Origin: Nissolia schottii
Taxonomy: Eukaryota > Streptophyta > Magnoliopsida > Fabales > Fabaceae
Assembly: GCA_003254905.1 (NCBI GenBank)
Contig: QANU01073503.1
Location: 272,996-336,995 of the forward strand
DNA: 64,000 bases
Reading direction: 5' to 3'
The position numbers and the translations under genes were made by a program. Shown here piece by piece: positions 51,245 to 63,985 of this stretch. Numbering within the stretch: the first letter of the stretch is position 1; each line of letters starts with the position of its first letter. Below the pieces are notes generated by a model. That model worked only from the letters and a program-made list of their open reading frames with translations, was not told the DNA's origin and ran no database searches.

Positions 51245-52792
51245 ATGTCCAACCTCAACCTCACCATCACCCTCATCTCCCTCACCCCATACCTGCTCTC
51301 CTTCCTCCTCCTCCTCATCCTCGTAGAGCAGATCTCATACCTCGCCAAGAAGCGCTCCCTCCCTGGCCCCACCCTCGTCCTCCCCTTCATTGGTAACGCC
51401 ATCCCATTGGTCCGCAGCCCAACCGCCTTCTGGGACCACCAGTCCCGCCTGGCCAAGTCCACCTCTCAGGGCCTCTCCGCCAACTACATCATCGGCAACT
51501 TCATACTCTTCATCAGAGACACCGAGCTCTCCCACAGGGTCTTCTCCAATGTCAGGCCCGACGCCTTCCGCCTCGTCGGCCACCCCTTCGGCAAGAAGCT
51601 CTTCGGCGAGCACAACCTCATCTACATGATGGGCCAGGATCACAAGAATCTCCGCCGTCGGATCGCCCCCAATTTCACCCCCAAGGCGCTCTCCACCTAC
51701 ACCGCGCTGCAGCAGATCATAATCCTCAACCACCTTAAGTCTTGGGTTACTAAATCACGTCACGCCCGGGCCCCAATTCCTATCCGCGTTTTGGCCCGCG
51801 ACATGAACTTGGAGACCTCGCAGACGGTTTTCGTCGGCCCGTATTTGGGCCCGAAAGCCCGCGAGCGGTTCGAGCGGGATTACTTCCTCTTCAACGTCGG
51901 CCTAATGAAGCTCCCAGTTGATTTACCCGGGACGGCGTTCCGGAACGCCAGGCTCGCCGTCGATCGCCTCGCCGGAACCCTAGGGACCTGCGCGGGGAAG
52001 AGCAAGGAGAGGATGGGGAAGGGGGAGGAGCCTTCGTGCCTCATCGATTACTGGATGCAGGACACGCTCCGCGAGATCGAGGAGGCGCGGCTCGCTGGGG
52101 AATCTTCGCCGCCGCCGTACTCCTCCGACATCGAGATCGGGGGGTACCTGTTTGACTTCCTGTTCGCGGCACAGGACGCGTCGACGTCGTCGCTGCTGTG
52201 GGCGGTGGCGCTGCTCGACTCTCACCCGGAGGTTTTGGCCAGGGTGAGGGAGGAGGTCGCCGGAATCTGGTCGCCGGAGTCGGACGAGCTGATAGCGGCG
52301 GATCAGCTGCGGGAGATGAGGTACACGCAGGCGGTGGCGCGTGAGGTGGTGAGGTACCGGCCGCCGGCGACGATGGTGCCGCACATCGCGGCGGAGGATT
52401 TTCCGTTGACAGAGAATTACACGGTTCCGAAGGGCGCGATCGTGTTCCCGTCGGCGTACGAGTCATCGTTTCAGGGGTTCACTGAACCGGACCGGTTCGA
52501 CCCGGACCGGTTCTCGGAGGAGAGGCTGGAGGACCAGATTTATAAGAGAAACTTTCTGGCGTTCGGGGCTGGGGCCCACCAGTGCGTGGGCCAGAGGTAC
52601 GCCTTGAATCATTTGGTTTTGTTCATCGCCATGTTCGCCACGTTGATTGATTTCAAGAGGGACAGAACGGACGGCTGCGATGAGATAGCGTACGTGCCCA
52701 CCATCTGCCCCAAGGACGATTGCAGGGTGTTCCTGTCTAGGCGTTGCGCACGCTATCCTTCTTTCCCAGCAGTGGAGCAGCTCGCGAAATGA
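51245..52792 (+). CDS. CYP710A: Cytochrome P450 CYP710A, sterol C-22 desaturase
   Basis: An intronless gene of 515 residues. CYP710A enzymes introduce the C-22 double bond of plant sterols, making stigmasterol from beta-sitosterol at the endoplasmic reticulum. The N-terminus has a membrane anchor (about 8-30), then the proline hinge LPGP. Strong family wording includes [31 protein letters not shown] and [12 protein letters not shown]. The I-helix reads [14 protein letters not shown] (near 308), the ExxR motif is EVVR (near 368), and the heme loop [11 protein letters not shown] has its ligand at Cys447. Coding GC is far above the AT-rich flanks. The ATG follows a leader with a TTTAAATA box. 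No defect is seen. Confidence 0.97.
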   Translation: MSNLNLTITLISLTPYLLSFLLLLILVEQISYLAKKRSLPGPTLVLPFIGNAIPLVRSPTAFWDHQSRLAKSTSQGLSANYIIGNFILFIRDTELSHRVFSNVRPDAFRLVGHPFGKKLFGEHNLIYMMGQDHKNLRRRIAPNFTPKALSTYTALQQIIILNHLKSWVTKSRHARAPIPIRVLARDMNLETSQTVFVGPYLGPKARERFERDYFLFNVGLMKLPVDLPGTAFRNARLAVDRLAGTLGTCAGKSKERMGKGEEPSCLIDYWMQDTLREIEEARLAGESSPPPYSSDIEIGGYLFDFLFAAQDASTSSLLWAVALLDSHPEVLARVREEVAGIWSPESDELIAADQLREMRYTQAVAREVVRYRPPATMVPHIAAEDFPLTENYTVPKGAIVFPSAYESSFQGFTEPDRFDPDRFSEERLEDQIYKRNFLAFGAGAHQCVGQRYALNHLVLFIAMFATLIDFKRDRTDGCDEIAYVPTICPKDDCRVFLSRRCARYPSFPAVEQLAK

Positions 52793-53269
52793 CCGCAGTG
52801 CCCCCACCCCATTGGTTTCTGGGTTTGTTGCAACTTTGGCTACACGTTACCACCATTTTTTTTTTTAAAAAAAATATTCATGTGGGTTACTCTCACGAAA
52901 ATTGTGTTGACTTGGTGTCGTTTTTATTATTTTTATTTTTGATTTATTGGTTTTAAGATGTTAGTCTTGTTATTTTGGGGATTTATTTTTTCTGTTGTAA
53001 ACGTTTGTGTATATGAATGTGTGAGAGGTAATTGGATGGTGGAAGATTGGGTGATTATTGGCAATCAAATAAAATGATTATTGGTTCATTGACATGTCGC
53101 TCCTTTTTGGTTAACTTTTGGGATACTGTCTGCAATGTATATCTTTTCTCTTTTGTAAACTGATCTGGTTTTTCTTTACCGGGCATTAACATATTCATGA
53201 TTTTGATATATGTAAAATCTGAAAATATAGTTGGAGACAAAAAATTACAAATGTGTGGGGGAAGATGAC

Positions 53270-53460
53270 TGAAATTGTTATTATATGCAGCGATTTCAAG
53301 TTTTTGAAGAAAAAAATTTAGGATTTAAAATCGTCATAGGGGGTGGCGATTTCAACATTTTTTTTAAAAAAAAGAGATTTGAAGTGTAAAATTGTCATAG
53401 AGAGTGACGATTTCAGTCCCCTTTTTTAAAAAAAAAATCAAGGGAGTTGAAAGTGCCATA
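53270..53460. repeat. Hairpin minisatellite (AAATCGTCA type), locus 2
   Basis: AAAATCGTCATAGGGGGTGG is followed by GGCGATTTCA, then AAAATTGTCATAGAGAGTGA followed by GACGATTTCAG. Each pair forms a short hairpin, and the units repeat at about 60 bases. Confidence 0.7.
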
Positions 53461-53679
53461 GCATTTGAAACCCAATATAAAAGTAAAAAAAACCTTTCTT
53501 TAACGACCAAAACATTAAAAGAAAAAAATGTTTTTCCTTTGGATAATGAAATTTTGGTAACTAGATAGGTGTGGTCACTATCCATTAAAAAATGTTATGA
53601 TTGCTGATTCTATATAGGCGTGAAAGTGGATAGCCCTAACCCGCCCAGCTCGGTCAATATAAACCTAAGCTATTTGGTT

Positions 53680-54372
53680 TAGGGACGGTAACATGAACCC
53701 TACCTGCAGAATACATGTCTTACCACCTTGCACTTTATATATATATATTATAAAAAAATATTAATATATATATATAATAAAATTTATATAAAACTTATCA
53801 AATCCTAATTATTAAAAACTCAACGATTACAAAAGAACAAAATTAATTCTTAGTCACAAATTTCTCTTTCTCTTTGCGCCTCTCTCTTTCTCTCTCGTGA
53901 GTCTCGTCTCTCACTCTTGCAACGACATGCCGCTAGCTATCGATGGAGATAGTGAAAAATGATAGCTTCAAGAGTTGGAAAACTACACAAGAAACAAAGA
54001 GTGACTTAGTTGTCGCTTGAAACTTATTTGGAACTTATATGTATCTTAGATATTTCTGTGTGACTTATTGGAAACTTAATTTTTATTTGCTTATTATTTT
54101 ATTGTTATTGAATCTTTCTATATTTAACCAATGTGGAGTGTTTACATTTTTTGTACTTTATTATATGATTATGTTTATGTGGATTGAATTTTATAATATT
54201 TCAATAAGCATTCTAAAAAAGGGGCGGGGTGGATACCTGCGAGAAGGGTGCGGGTTATAATGTTTAAAACCTACGAATGGGGACAGAGCGGGTAGAGGTT
54301 AGTATTAATAGAGTGCGAGACAAGGTGGAGTGGGTTTTACCTCACCCCAGTTCTGCCCTATTACCATCCCTA
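53680..54372. mobile_element. Non-autonomous hAT-like element
   Basis: The left end TAGGGACGGTAAC and the reversed right end TAGGGATGGTAAT match at 11 of 13 positions. A perfect 8-bp direct repeat ATTTGGTT flanks the element (53672-53679 and 54373-54380). An 8-bp duplication and short TIRs are diagnostic of the hAT superfamily. The 693-bp interior has no transposase frame; subterminal GC-rich segments (about 54215-54360) include GGGTAGAGG-type motifs. Confidence 0.88.
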
Positions 54373-57300
54373 ATTTGGTTTGGTTTAATTCAAGTCACTA
54401 AATAAAAAAAATTAACTAAATTGTTAATGAGTCAAATTTCACATTTATAATTTTTGAAACTGACCAACTCGTAAACGTGATTTAATCGACCAAATTACCT
54501 TTTTCTATTTTTTTTTTTCCGCTAACCCAACATCCTAGCCCAATTCTTGGCTCATAATACAAGAAACATAAGCTTTTTATCGTATAATATTAGATTATTT
54601 TATAATTTTATCATCTTGTTCATTTGATTTTTTTTTTTCCTTTTCTAAAAATAATTTTTGTTATATTTTAAAATTATTATTTATTTACAGGTAAACTTGA
54701 GAACTAAACCAAACCAATTTGATTATGTTCAGTTTGGTATTAAAAAAAATAACAAAAATCAAACTAAATCAAACCAATAAAAAATGATTAGTTTGGATAC
54801 AAATTTCTTTTAAAATTAAACTAAATTGACTTAATTTCACTCCTAATTCTATAAGTATGCGTGAATGATAATTAAATACTCCTTTTGCCACAGATAAAAG
54901 ACTTTTAAGGTTATATTAACGAAGAAGTGTTAAAAGTTAATGTGGCAATTAAATTCATCTAAATATGTACCACTGGTTTGGAAAGTTACAGGTATTACGT
55001 ACTATACTAAAGGTACATTGGCCCAGCCTAGCCCTGCATTGGTGGAAGAATGTTTGAAGTAACATAAATCTTGAATATAAGTAGGATGGCGTTTGAAATA
55101 CGTAATCGTCATCTTTATTATAATTCAACTTGAATAGAAACTCCAGTCTGTATAATTTTTTTTTGTGGATGAATTTAATATTTCTCAAGTATAGTATTAC
55201 TATTATATTCCGAACAGTAAAATAACATAGAAAAATACAATAAACACACATTAAAGTAATTATTTCTTTTTAATTATGATATGATACGTAGAAGTCACAT
55301 ATACCACCTATTAAAAAATTGGAGACATCAAACACACCAAAGAGAAAAGACCAATTTGTCTTGGCTAAGGTGATAGTGAGTCTTGATCCTTTCAATTGGA
55401 TTGGTGAGGTTAATTAGATTTTTAGGAATAAAGTCTACATGGTAATTTAGTTGAAACCAAAAATGTAAAAGAAGAAAATAATAAAATTAATGTATTTTAA
55501 AATTTTTAAATGATAATAATGTTGGACATTTTTTTAATAGATAAATAAATAGAGAATGTGTAAAATAAAATAAAAAATTAATTTGACATAGTTAACTGAG
55601 TAACGCAATGGTGATAATTAGTGGGGATAATTTTAGGATAACTTCAGTTACAAATGTGTGAGATTCACAATAAATTTTATCATGATAAACCCTAAACCTT
55701 TATGAGTATATATGATTATTCTAAAGTTGTTTTAAATGATTGTCAAACAAATTATATCTCTAATTACCTCTGTTTATAAATACTATTTTCGCTTACTCCT
55801 TTTAAAATTCTTTTTCCTACCTCACTTTATTATTATAATCCCAGAGAATAATATTAACAAAATCTTAATTTGAATTGTTAAAGAAATCCTAATTTGACCG
55901 AAAAATTACAACAAGAGAAGAATACAACTTTGTTTTTATTTAATATAATTATCAAATGTTTTATTAATAAATGGATATTTTAATTAGTTTTGGTTTCCTA
56001 GATTATTTCTTACAACTAAAAAGCCTGTTTGGTTTAATATTTTATTTTCTCTGTTTGGTTTAATGTTTGGGACTCAAAACAAAATGAAACTGCACAGGAA
56101 TGAAATGTATTTGGATTTTTTCCCATGTTGCTAAATATTACTTTTTAGGCAAATATAAAGTCTTTTTCTCTCCTAACATGATCAAATATGACAAATTTTA
56201 ACATAAGATGATTCATTCTCAAATATAAATTACTTTTGAAATAAATTTTCTTAGAATTACTTTTATTATAAACAAAAATATTTTTGAGATAAATTATCCC
56301 TGTATTATTTCTTTTTTGATAAGTGGGTAAAATATTTTTGAGATAAATTGCAGTTGAATCCTTACAATTGCTAAGAATCAAGAATCATAGCTCATCAACG
56401 CAGAAAAACATATTTACGAGAAACCATAGCTAATCAAAACAGATAAACATATACACCAGAGTTAGCCTAAAGCTTGCTCCAAATCTGCACGGAGCTCTTG
56501 ATTCCCCACCAAATTTGCTCCCAAGTAACAATGGCACCTTTTAAAGATGGCTTTATTCCTTGCAAACAATACATTTCAAATTATCCCTCTATTAATAATC
56601 ACTTATCCTTACATACATTATATTATATTTTTTTAATGATTAAATCTCTAAACAATTTATTTTGGTTCCATTTAAATAAAAAAAATCCTTTGAAATTAAT
56701 TTTTAAAATATTTAAATCATACACAAACTAGTTTCTTCAACTTTGCCTTTTTCTAAAAGTGATCCTTTAACACAATTTTTTTTTTCTATGAAAATAATTC
56801 TCCTAAAAATTAAACCAAAGAGATTAACCTACCAAAAAACCAAAGAGATTAAATTCGCGGAGTTTCTCTCTTCACAATTCGAGCATCTTCTTTCTTCCAA
56901 ATGAACAAATTAAGCTCTTTTTCTTTTTTTCAAATAAATTTTCTCATATTAAAATTAGTTATATAATAAAAGATAAAAACATAAAAAATTAAATTAAATC
57001 TTGTCACTTTTAAAAGTATTCTACTTATTCAAAATTTTTATATCTTTATTTTTCATTACATAATTAATTTGGATGTGAGAAAATCTATTCATTCTTTCTT
57101 TCATTGTAACGTTACAGTAATCCCGGTCCTGCCAGGTGTCAGCCACTACATTTGGTCCAAACCTTTTGCCATCGAAATGGGAAAACACATTGATTGAGAT
57201 GTGGCCTTACATGCACATTCTGCATGCATTAACTATTTATGCAATCATACTCAGATTATTTTTGCTTGCATCGATTGTTGTGTCCTCAAAGCCTAATTTC

Positions 57301-58257
57301 TGAATTTTATCATGTCCTTGGAATTTGGGGATGCCCATGATAAATGGGTTAGAAATTTTTTGAAATTAAGTGTAACGCATTATTTTAAGATACATACACA
57401 ATAAAAATAAGTTTTTTTTTTCATTTTTATTGTACATGTGTAACTAAGATGATAGCACCTTAGATGGTAAAGTTATGTTCAACCACAAGCTTATTAAATG
57501 AATGTTTAATTTTGTCCCAAGGAGTAACATTTATATTGATCTCTGAAATTATTAAATAAATATAACTTGAAAAGTTTTTATTATTAACATGAATATATTG
57601 AATAACTAAACGGGCTGTTCACTAAAAGGAAATTAAAAAAAAATATTGTTACACAAAACAAAAGTTACATCTAAACTTGCAGCAAAAATTTGCAAGTAAA
57701 TTTGTAAATATTATTTATTGTATATTTAGCTACAAAAATGATGTTGATAAAACTTTTGATATTTTTTCTCTGATTACATACAAAATTATTTGCGTATTTG
57801 TTACGAAACAATTTGTATCAAAATCAACATCTAAATTTTTTCCACCATGTAAAGGAAAATGTATTTGTGGATATTGATTGATTCACAGTAGATAGAAGGT
57901 CAATTGTCTTGCTTAAAAACAAAAATGAAAATTTGGGGCACAATTTATGTACTACCTGCCAAAAAAAAAAAAAAAATTGCACCAAATTTTCGTAGCTATA
58001 TCAATGTTTTTAGTAATGTGATAAATATTTGAGAAAAGTTAATTATATATAAATAAAATTTTGCTAACCAATATTTTTAAGATATTAGTTAGAAAATTTT
58101 AAATTTGTAAGTTTTTAGTTTATAAAATATTTAGTGCCAGTAAAATTATATAAGTTTTACCTTTTTTAATATAAATTTATTATATTTATTTTATTTTAAA
58201 GAAACTTGTTAACAAAATTGATATAAATATCATCTTGTTATTTTTCCATGATGAATT

Positions 58258-58492
58258 TTGGTCCCTTTTATTGTGGCAATTTCAGACCTCAGAATTTTTT
58301 TTATTTTTTTGAAAGTCTGAAATCGTCACTCCCTGTGACAACTTTTTTTGAATATCTGAAATCGTCACACCATGTAGTGATTTCAGACTTTTGTTTTTTT
58401 TTTTTTAAATAACAGAAATTGCCACACCTTGTGACAATTTTAAACTATTTTTTAAAGGTCTAAAATCGTTACTCTGTGACAATTTGAGATCT
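58258..58492. repeat. Hairpin minisatellite (AAATCGTCA type), locus 3
   Basis: CTGAAATCGTCACTCCCTGT, CTGAAATCGTCACACCATGT, GTAGTGATTTCAGAC and ATTGCCACACCTTGTGACAA alternate in both orientations, separated by T-rich spacers. The spacing is about 50-60 bases. The wording matches locus 2. Confidence 0.75.
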
Positions 58493-60574
58493 AGACTCAT
58501 AATTATAAATTTGTGTTTTAATTCATATTTTAATATAAATTATATTAAACCCATATCGAGGAAACTCCAACCCTGAATGTGAAGGCTAGTGTCCCCCTAC
58601 ACTCTGAAAGGCTACGTTGTCCTGAGTGAAGTTGTTGAACCGTATCCTGCTGCCACACATTAAAAGGTTACAAGTCAAACAAGAAAAGAAAATGGAAAGC
58701 TGCACATGATGAGACCGTAGCATAACTAATGACAAACCAATCCCAGTTAGATTTTGATATATAAACATTCGAATTTGTCGGGAGAAAAACTAGTCTCGGT
58801 AGGTTTGTTTGTCATTTTTTATAATGAAAAAAATATTGAGAAATTTAATAAATTAATTTATAAATAAAGATATTTATTTTTACTAATGATATGTAGCATT
58901 TTTTATTATTTTCTTTACAAATGTTAAGTATTAGTCATAAAGATGAATAAGTTAATTTATATGTTGATTTGTTGAGTTTTACTAAACATTATTTTTTTAA
59001 CCTACTCCTTTATTTTATCTTATATTTTTGGATATGAATGAAACAACCAAAAAAAAAAAAAAGGGATAAGAGAAAAGCCTGAACTTCGGAAGTTGCATCA
59101 AGAAAGAAAGACTGTCCAAAAGACAAAAGAAAGTTGAAGGGGATCACAAATAAAAACTGCAGACGATAATTTGAAGTGTTACCCATAAATATGTCTAACT
59201 TAGATATACAGTAAATCAACTATATATTAATTTTTAAATTGATATATAGCTGACTTATTTGTTGATCCAAACGGAATACTAAAATAATATTAGGGTAATT
59301 CAATTTGCGAACTTCTACTTCTGAGATATTCTCCTCCAAATATGACTAAGGAAAAAGGACATTCTCTTGTGAAGAACTTTCTCTCCTTGACCTTGGAAGT
59401 AGGGTAATCCAGGGGTTAAAAATTTTTACCTTACTAGTGAAAAAATGCTTGGCGAGCCTAGAAAATTTATCATAATTTAATGTCCGAAATAGATGACTTA
59501 ATATGAGGCGAACACCTTTTTTTTTCCTTCTAATTTTTTATCATTATATATTTGCCAATATTTTTGTAGTATCACTGTTATTGAAGGAGAAAATAGCGTG
59601 TAAAAGTGTGTAGATTAATTGACGTGAGCCCCACCCATGAGAGTTTGATTTGTCTTATCCAAGCTGCAATCGAGCTACAAAAGACTCCTTCGAGAAGACG
59701 ACTCCAAGCTCTGAATTCTGAAAGTAGACTCTAGAGACAAACTTATTTGGTTTATTCTTGAAAAATGTCATTATCTTTGAGTAGAACTTTGATTTTGTTA
59801 ATCAGGAAATCATCACGTTTTAGCTGACGACTTTGTAACCTACCCTTGAAACGCAATTATCTTTAAAAAATGTACCTGCTATAATAGGTTTCCTTCTAGT
59901 CTTAGTTTGACCAAATTTTAATATCATTTTCATTACAAAAACTTCATTCCTTTTGTTGCATATTGAAAATAGAGATTCTTAGGAGCTACAAATAAATTCA
60001 CACATACTTCTATTTCCTTCCTTATCATTTAGCTATGACATCATTTTCATTCAGTATTATTAATTTTTGTATTTTATACATTAGAAATTAGAGATAAAAA
60101 CGAGATAAAAAATTACTTTAAAACCAATTGTATAAAATACTAAGAATGGATCCGATGTATTCCATTCATATAATCATAGGCATATTATGTGAACATAGAA
60201 AATCAAGACTCGTGTTTGGACTCACGCAACATCTACCCTTCAAATGAATGACTTTTCTATTTAATATTTTTTCTTATTACTTTTTTAACACATCTTAAGT
60301 GTGTTTACACGGTGTCCAAGGCCATTTCTCAGACGTTTATCATAGATTTGTGAATAAGCCGTGACGTATGTGAGGATTGCATTACTTGATGGGATGGCAA
60401 GGGAAGGGTAAAAACGTGTGTATCTAGCCAATAATCAAGCTTCGATGAATGATGAAGATAGGTTCAACGATTGAAAAATTAAGGCGGAAACCTAAGCTAA
60501 AACAACTGGTGTTGCATAACGTGGACTACGGAGAAAAATGAAGAAGCTCAAACCAAGTCAAAATTAAGATTATG

Positions 60575-63292
60575 TTATGCTGAAATAAGGCCAACATAGC
60601 CACCAAGCAAAGCCAAAACAGATGATATTAGATATGCACCTAATACAATGGTTGGTTCTCTGAACCCACGTAACTGCAGGTGATAATGGAAGGGTGGTAT
60701 TCTTAAAAGGCGCCACCCTGCTCTCTGCAGGCCCTTAGTTATCTTCAAGTACAATACCTGACAAATAAAAACGAAAGCAATAACAATAAAATAAGGACTT
60801 TCATTCTTGAAAATATTGCAGCATAAACATAAATATGTATATTTTAAGTGACGTGATAATAAAAATAATAATCAATCCAACTTGATCCATAAAAGAAATA
60901 GCATTGCCCTCTGTGGATGCATTACAAGAGCAAGGTATCATTACAAGCATGGGACATACCTGAATGATAACTGACAATGCCTCAACAATGAAAATTCCAG
61001 ATGAAATGAAAAGCGGGAAGAACATTCCGGAAGATGCAGCCATTGCAGCCAATGCTCCACCAAGTGCCAAAGATCCTGTATTACCCATAAATACAGATGC
61101 CTTGTATCTGTTGTGTAGAAGAAATCCAACACAAGACCCAGCCATTGAAGCTCCAAATACAGCAAGATCTGGTTTACAATGTTTTCAAATCAATGACAAT
61201 ATATCAAATGAAAAGCTATTTTATAATCAGTAAGTCATTTTATGCAATATTAAAAATGATCATCTTCAGTATCCCAGTTAAAAAAGAGAAGGCAAGGTAT
61301 CGCTGTCTGTTCTCAAAGATAACTGAGTTTTCCCCTTCTCAGTTCCCACCATTGACAAGAAGAATACAGTACTATAATGTGCAAAATACCCAAAAATAAA
61401 GTATTTAGTTCCAGATGGAGATGGGAGATAATGGTCATGGTGCATTAGAATTGAAAAAGAAAAGAGATGTTTGTCTAATCATGAAACTCGTTATTATCAT
61501 TTTAGAAATTAGAAAGCTTAACAGTCAACATGAAACATGGAGAACCTACACTCAAAATAATGAATTAAGGTCTCAAGAAGACTGACTCTATCAAGTCATA
61601 TATTTTTCCTTCCTTGTTGCAATACAATAGCATGATAGTCAAAACTACATTAATTAGAATTTACTCTATACACTAGTTTTATTCCTATTATTGATTATAG
61701 ATTGAACATGGAACTGGAATGATAAATTAGGAATGTCTTCCCTAGAGACAATTGGGTTCATAATGTAGTTGACTTAAAAGAGATGTTACAAACCAGAACA
61801 TATTGGTAGCACAGCTATTGACATTCCAGTAAAAGCCAATGCAGCAGTACCTCCAGCTAGTCCATCAAGAGCATCTGCTAATTTAATGCCATGTCCCACA
61901 GAAACAAAGCAAAATGAAGTCAAGAGTTGGTAATATCGTCCCAAGTACATAAGACCCAGTGGTAGTGGAACCAACATCTTCCTGCATAAAAGTAAAGAAA
62001 TGAGGGGAAGGAGAAGGCTTGAGTGACTTGTTACCAGGTCAACTGAACAGATATCCAAACATAAATAAATGAACAGCAAATATTGCTTATGGGAATCATG
62101 ATCTACATTTTACGGTTAGCGTGACTGAAAATAGTTCAATTTTTAAGTTTTCCAAAAGTGTTTTCAAAACAATTTTCTAATTACTATATGTTAAGTAGCA
62201 TTTTCATAACTGTGAATGGATTAGTGATTAGCGCAACAAATCGCATCACAATCGCTAAACTGCAGTTGGAAACTTGATTACAGTCATAGGTTTAACCCAG
62301 GAACAGAAGGGGCAAATAGTCATGCTTGCAACTGGCTCTAATATGCTTTTTATGAAAACAGATGTGAGTTACCATCAGAAAAATGTTGATCAGATTAGTA
62401 ACAAGAAGGTATACATGCCATAGGGTGAAGATATACTAGTGATGTCCAACCAAAATGAAAACCAGGTTCCAACAGCTACCTGCGTGACATCAAAATGCAG
62501 ATTCAATAGAAAGAAATGATTGTAAAAACTGTTAATTAATTAAGAATCAAGAACAAACCCTATTTTAGTTCCTCACAGAATAGAGTTTCTCTTATCTAAG
62601 TTAGCATCAAATTAATGTTTCCAAGAGGCAGATTTTGATTGCAGAAGAACTAAAATGAGTCAACTTTATTACCAAGGGATCATACTGCAACAACTGCTTT
62701 GAGGGACTAAATTGAGGGAAAATTTTCAGTAAGGACCAAAATAAAAATAGGATGTTTGTCCAAAAACAACAAGTCATTACACAAATTAAAAATAAATCTC
62801 CAAAAACGATTTTATTAATAATAATAATAATAAATTGTTACCTCCAAAAGAAATTCTGCCAATGCAGGTAAACCTCTCCTGTGACTCTTGGTGAGGCTTA
62901 ATATATCACTAAGTAAACCAACTGCTGCAAATGCAATTGTTACACCAGCAGCCCCAGACACTTCTATAGATGAGGAACCAGCAATGACTACGGCAACAAT
63001 TATACCAATAGGTACAAAAAACAAACCACCCAGTGTAGGCGTCCTCTTCCTCAAGCGATGTCTAAGAGGCCCTTGTTGCTTGATTACATGGATAGCTTTA
63101 AAATGACGAAAAATAGGGACACAAATAAAGCCAGCAAAAGAAACCAAAATGGCTGATATGAAAAATGGGCGGGTCAAATAAAAAGCAGACAAGGGCAATC
63201 TAACAATTTTCCATGCACACCAATCTACATATGAAAGCAGCACGGTCAAGACAATTATAAGCCCAACAGTGATGAAAATGCCACGTTTGATC
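60575..63292 (-). CDS. MraY: MraY-like phospho-MurNAc-pentapeptide transferase homologue, partial
   Basis: Exons on the minus strand: 62842-63292, 62415-62479, 61794-61981, 60960-61168 and 60575-60757, in phase, giving about 364 residues of multi-pass membrane protein ending YVGLISA. The 5' end lies upstream. Bacterial MraY makes lipid I for peptidoglycan, and plant homologues are plastid-targeted. Family wording includes [38 protein letters not shown] and [13 protein letters not shown]. Four catalytic motifs are altered: DDxxK reads SDILS, NLTDGLDGLA reads [10 protein letters not shown], MGDxGS reads MGNTGS, and HHH reads HYH. The reading frame is nevertheless open throughout. Either the gene has a changed function, or it is a duplicate losing activity. 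Confidence 0.88.
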
Positions 63293-63900
63293 CTGCAAAC
63301 ACATCAAAAAGTGAAGTGGGTTAAAGTAATCATCACACAAAATGGAAGGGCAACTGGTAAAAGTCAACAGTAAAGGCTATAACATAACCATATTTGGATG
63401 CATGTCCAGCTCCGGTATAAAACCTTTACATTAGTTTGTGTTTGGTTTTTGCTTTCATTTTCATTTCCTATTTTCCATGTGTTTTCCGTTTTTCATGATT
63501 TGTGAAGGAAACAGTGAAAGTATTTTATTCACATTGAAAAAATACAAAACCGATTGAAAACAAGAAATGAAAACAGAAAACAAACAAACCCTGAAATGAA
63601 ATCTTTTGTTCATTATTTAGCTCACGCAAATCTTTTTATGCCTAGTAGTCCTCCAAATCTTCATCTTCTGTCTTTTTTCTAAACTTTCAGTAACCCCAGT
63701 TACACCACATAAAGTACAATAGTAACAATCCTATAAGTGGAACTCATTGTTTTTCCCTTAATAACATCACTAAATGCAGAACAGAAATAATGAAGTATAA
63801 TAGTAGGACCACACCATATTTCTAGAAATCACATTGTCCAGTAGAATACTTAACATTTAATAGTTTAAACTTTCAATACGAGGGCAAAAGAAAAAGCTAC
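63293..63900 (-). other. Likely intron of the MraY-like gene
   Basis: It lies between the TTTGCAG acceptor at 63293-63299 and a possible donor at 63899-63900. No coding segment or known repeat was recognised in it. Confidence 0.45.
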
Positions 63901-63985
63901 AGAGCTAAAATCTTTTGCCAGAACGATGACACTCGATAGGCAAGTGGATCATAAGACTTTATTCTAACTGACTCCTACTATTGTT
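63901..63985 (-). CDS. Tentative upstream exon of the MraY-like gene
   Basis: On the minus strand a short open stretch reads about RIKSYDPLAYRVSSFWQKI and ends TTAGCTCT|GTAGC, a GT donor. The two leftover bases complete a Leu codon with the first base of the next exon, so the phase fits. The acceptor side is unclear; CAG or TAG candidates lie between 63975 and 63990. Only phase and position support it. Confidence 0.35.

Larger units (their letters stand above)
52793..60574. other. Intergenic region with repeats, no gene seen
   Basis: Between the CYP710A and MraY-like genes, which are convergent. It contains hairpin minisatellites (53270-53460 and 58258-58492) and a hAT-like element (53680-54372). 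A slightly GC-richer patch at 58545-58770 has a minus-strand frame of unknown nature. The rest is AT-rich with long homopolymer runs. Confidence 0.65.

Noticed and set aside
51335..52807. Several ORFs over 100 codons overlapping CYP710A
   Set aside because: High GC suppresses stops in all frames. Only the plus-strand 515-codon frame has family motifs.
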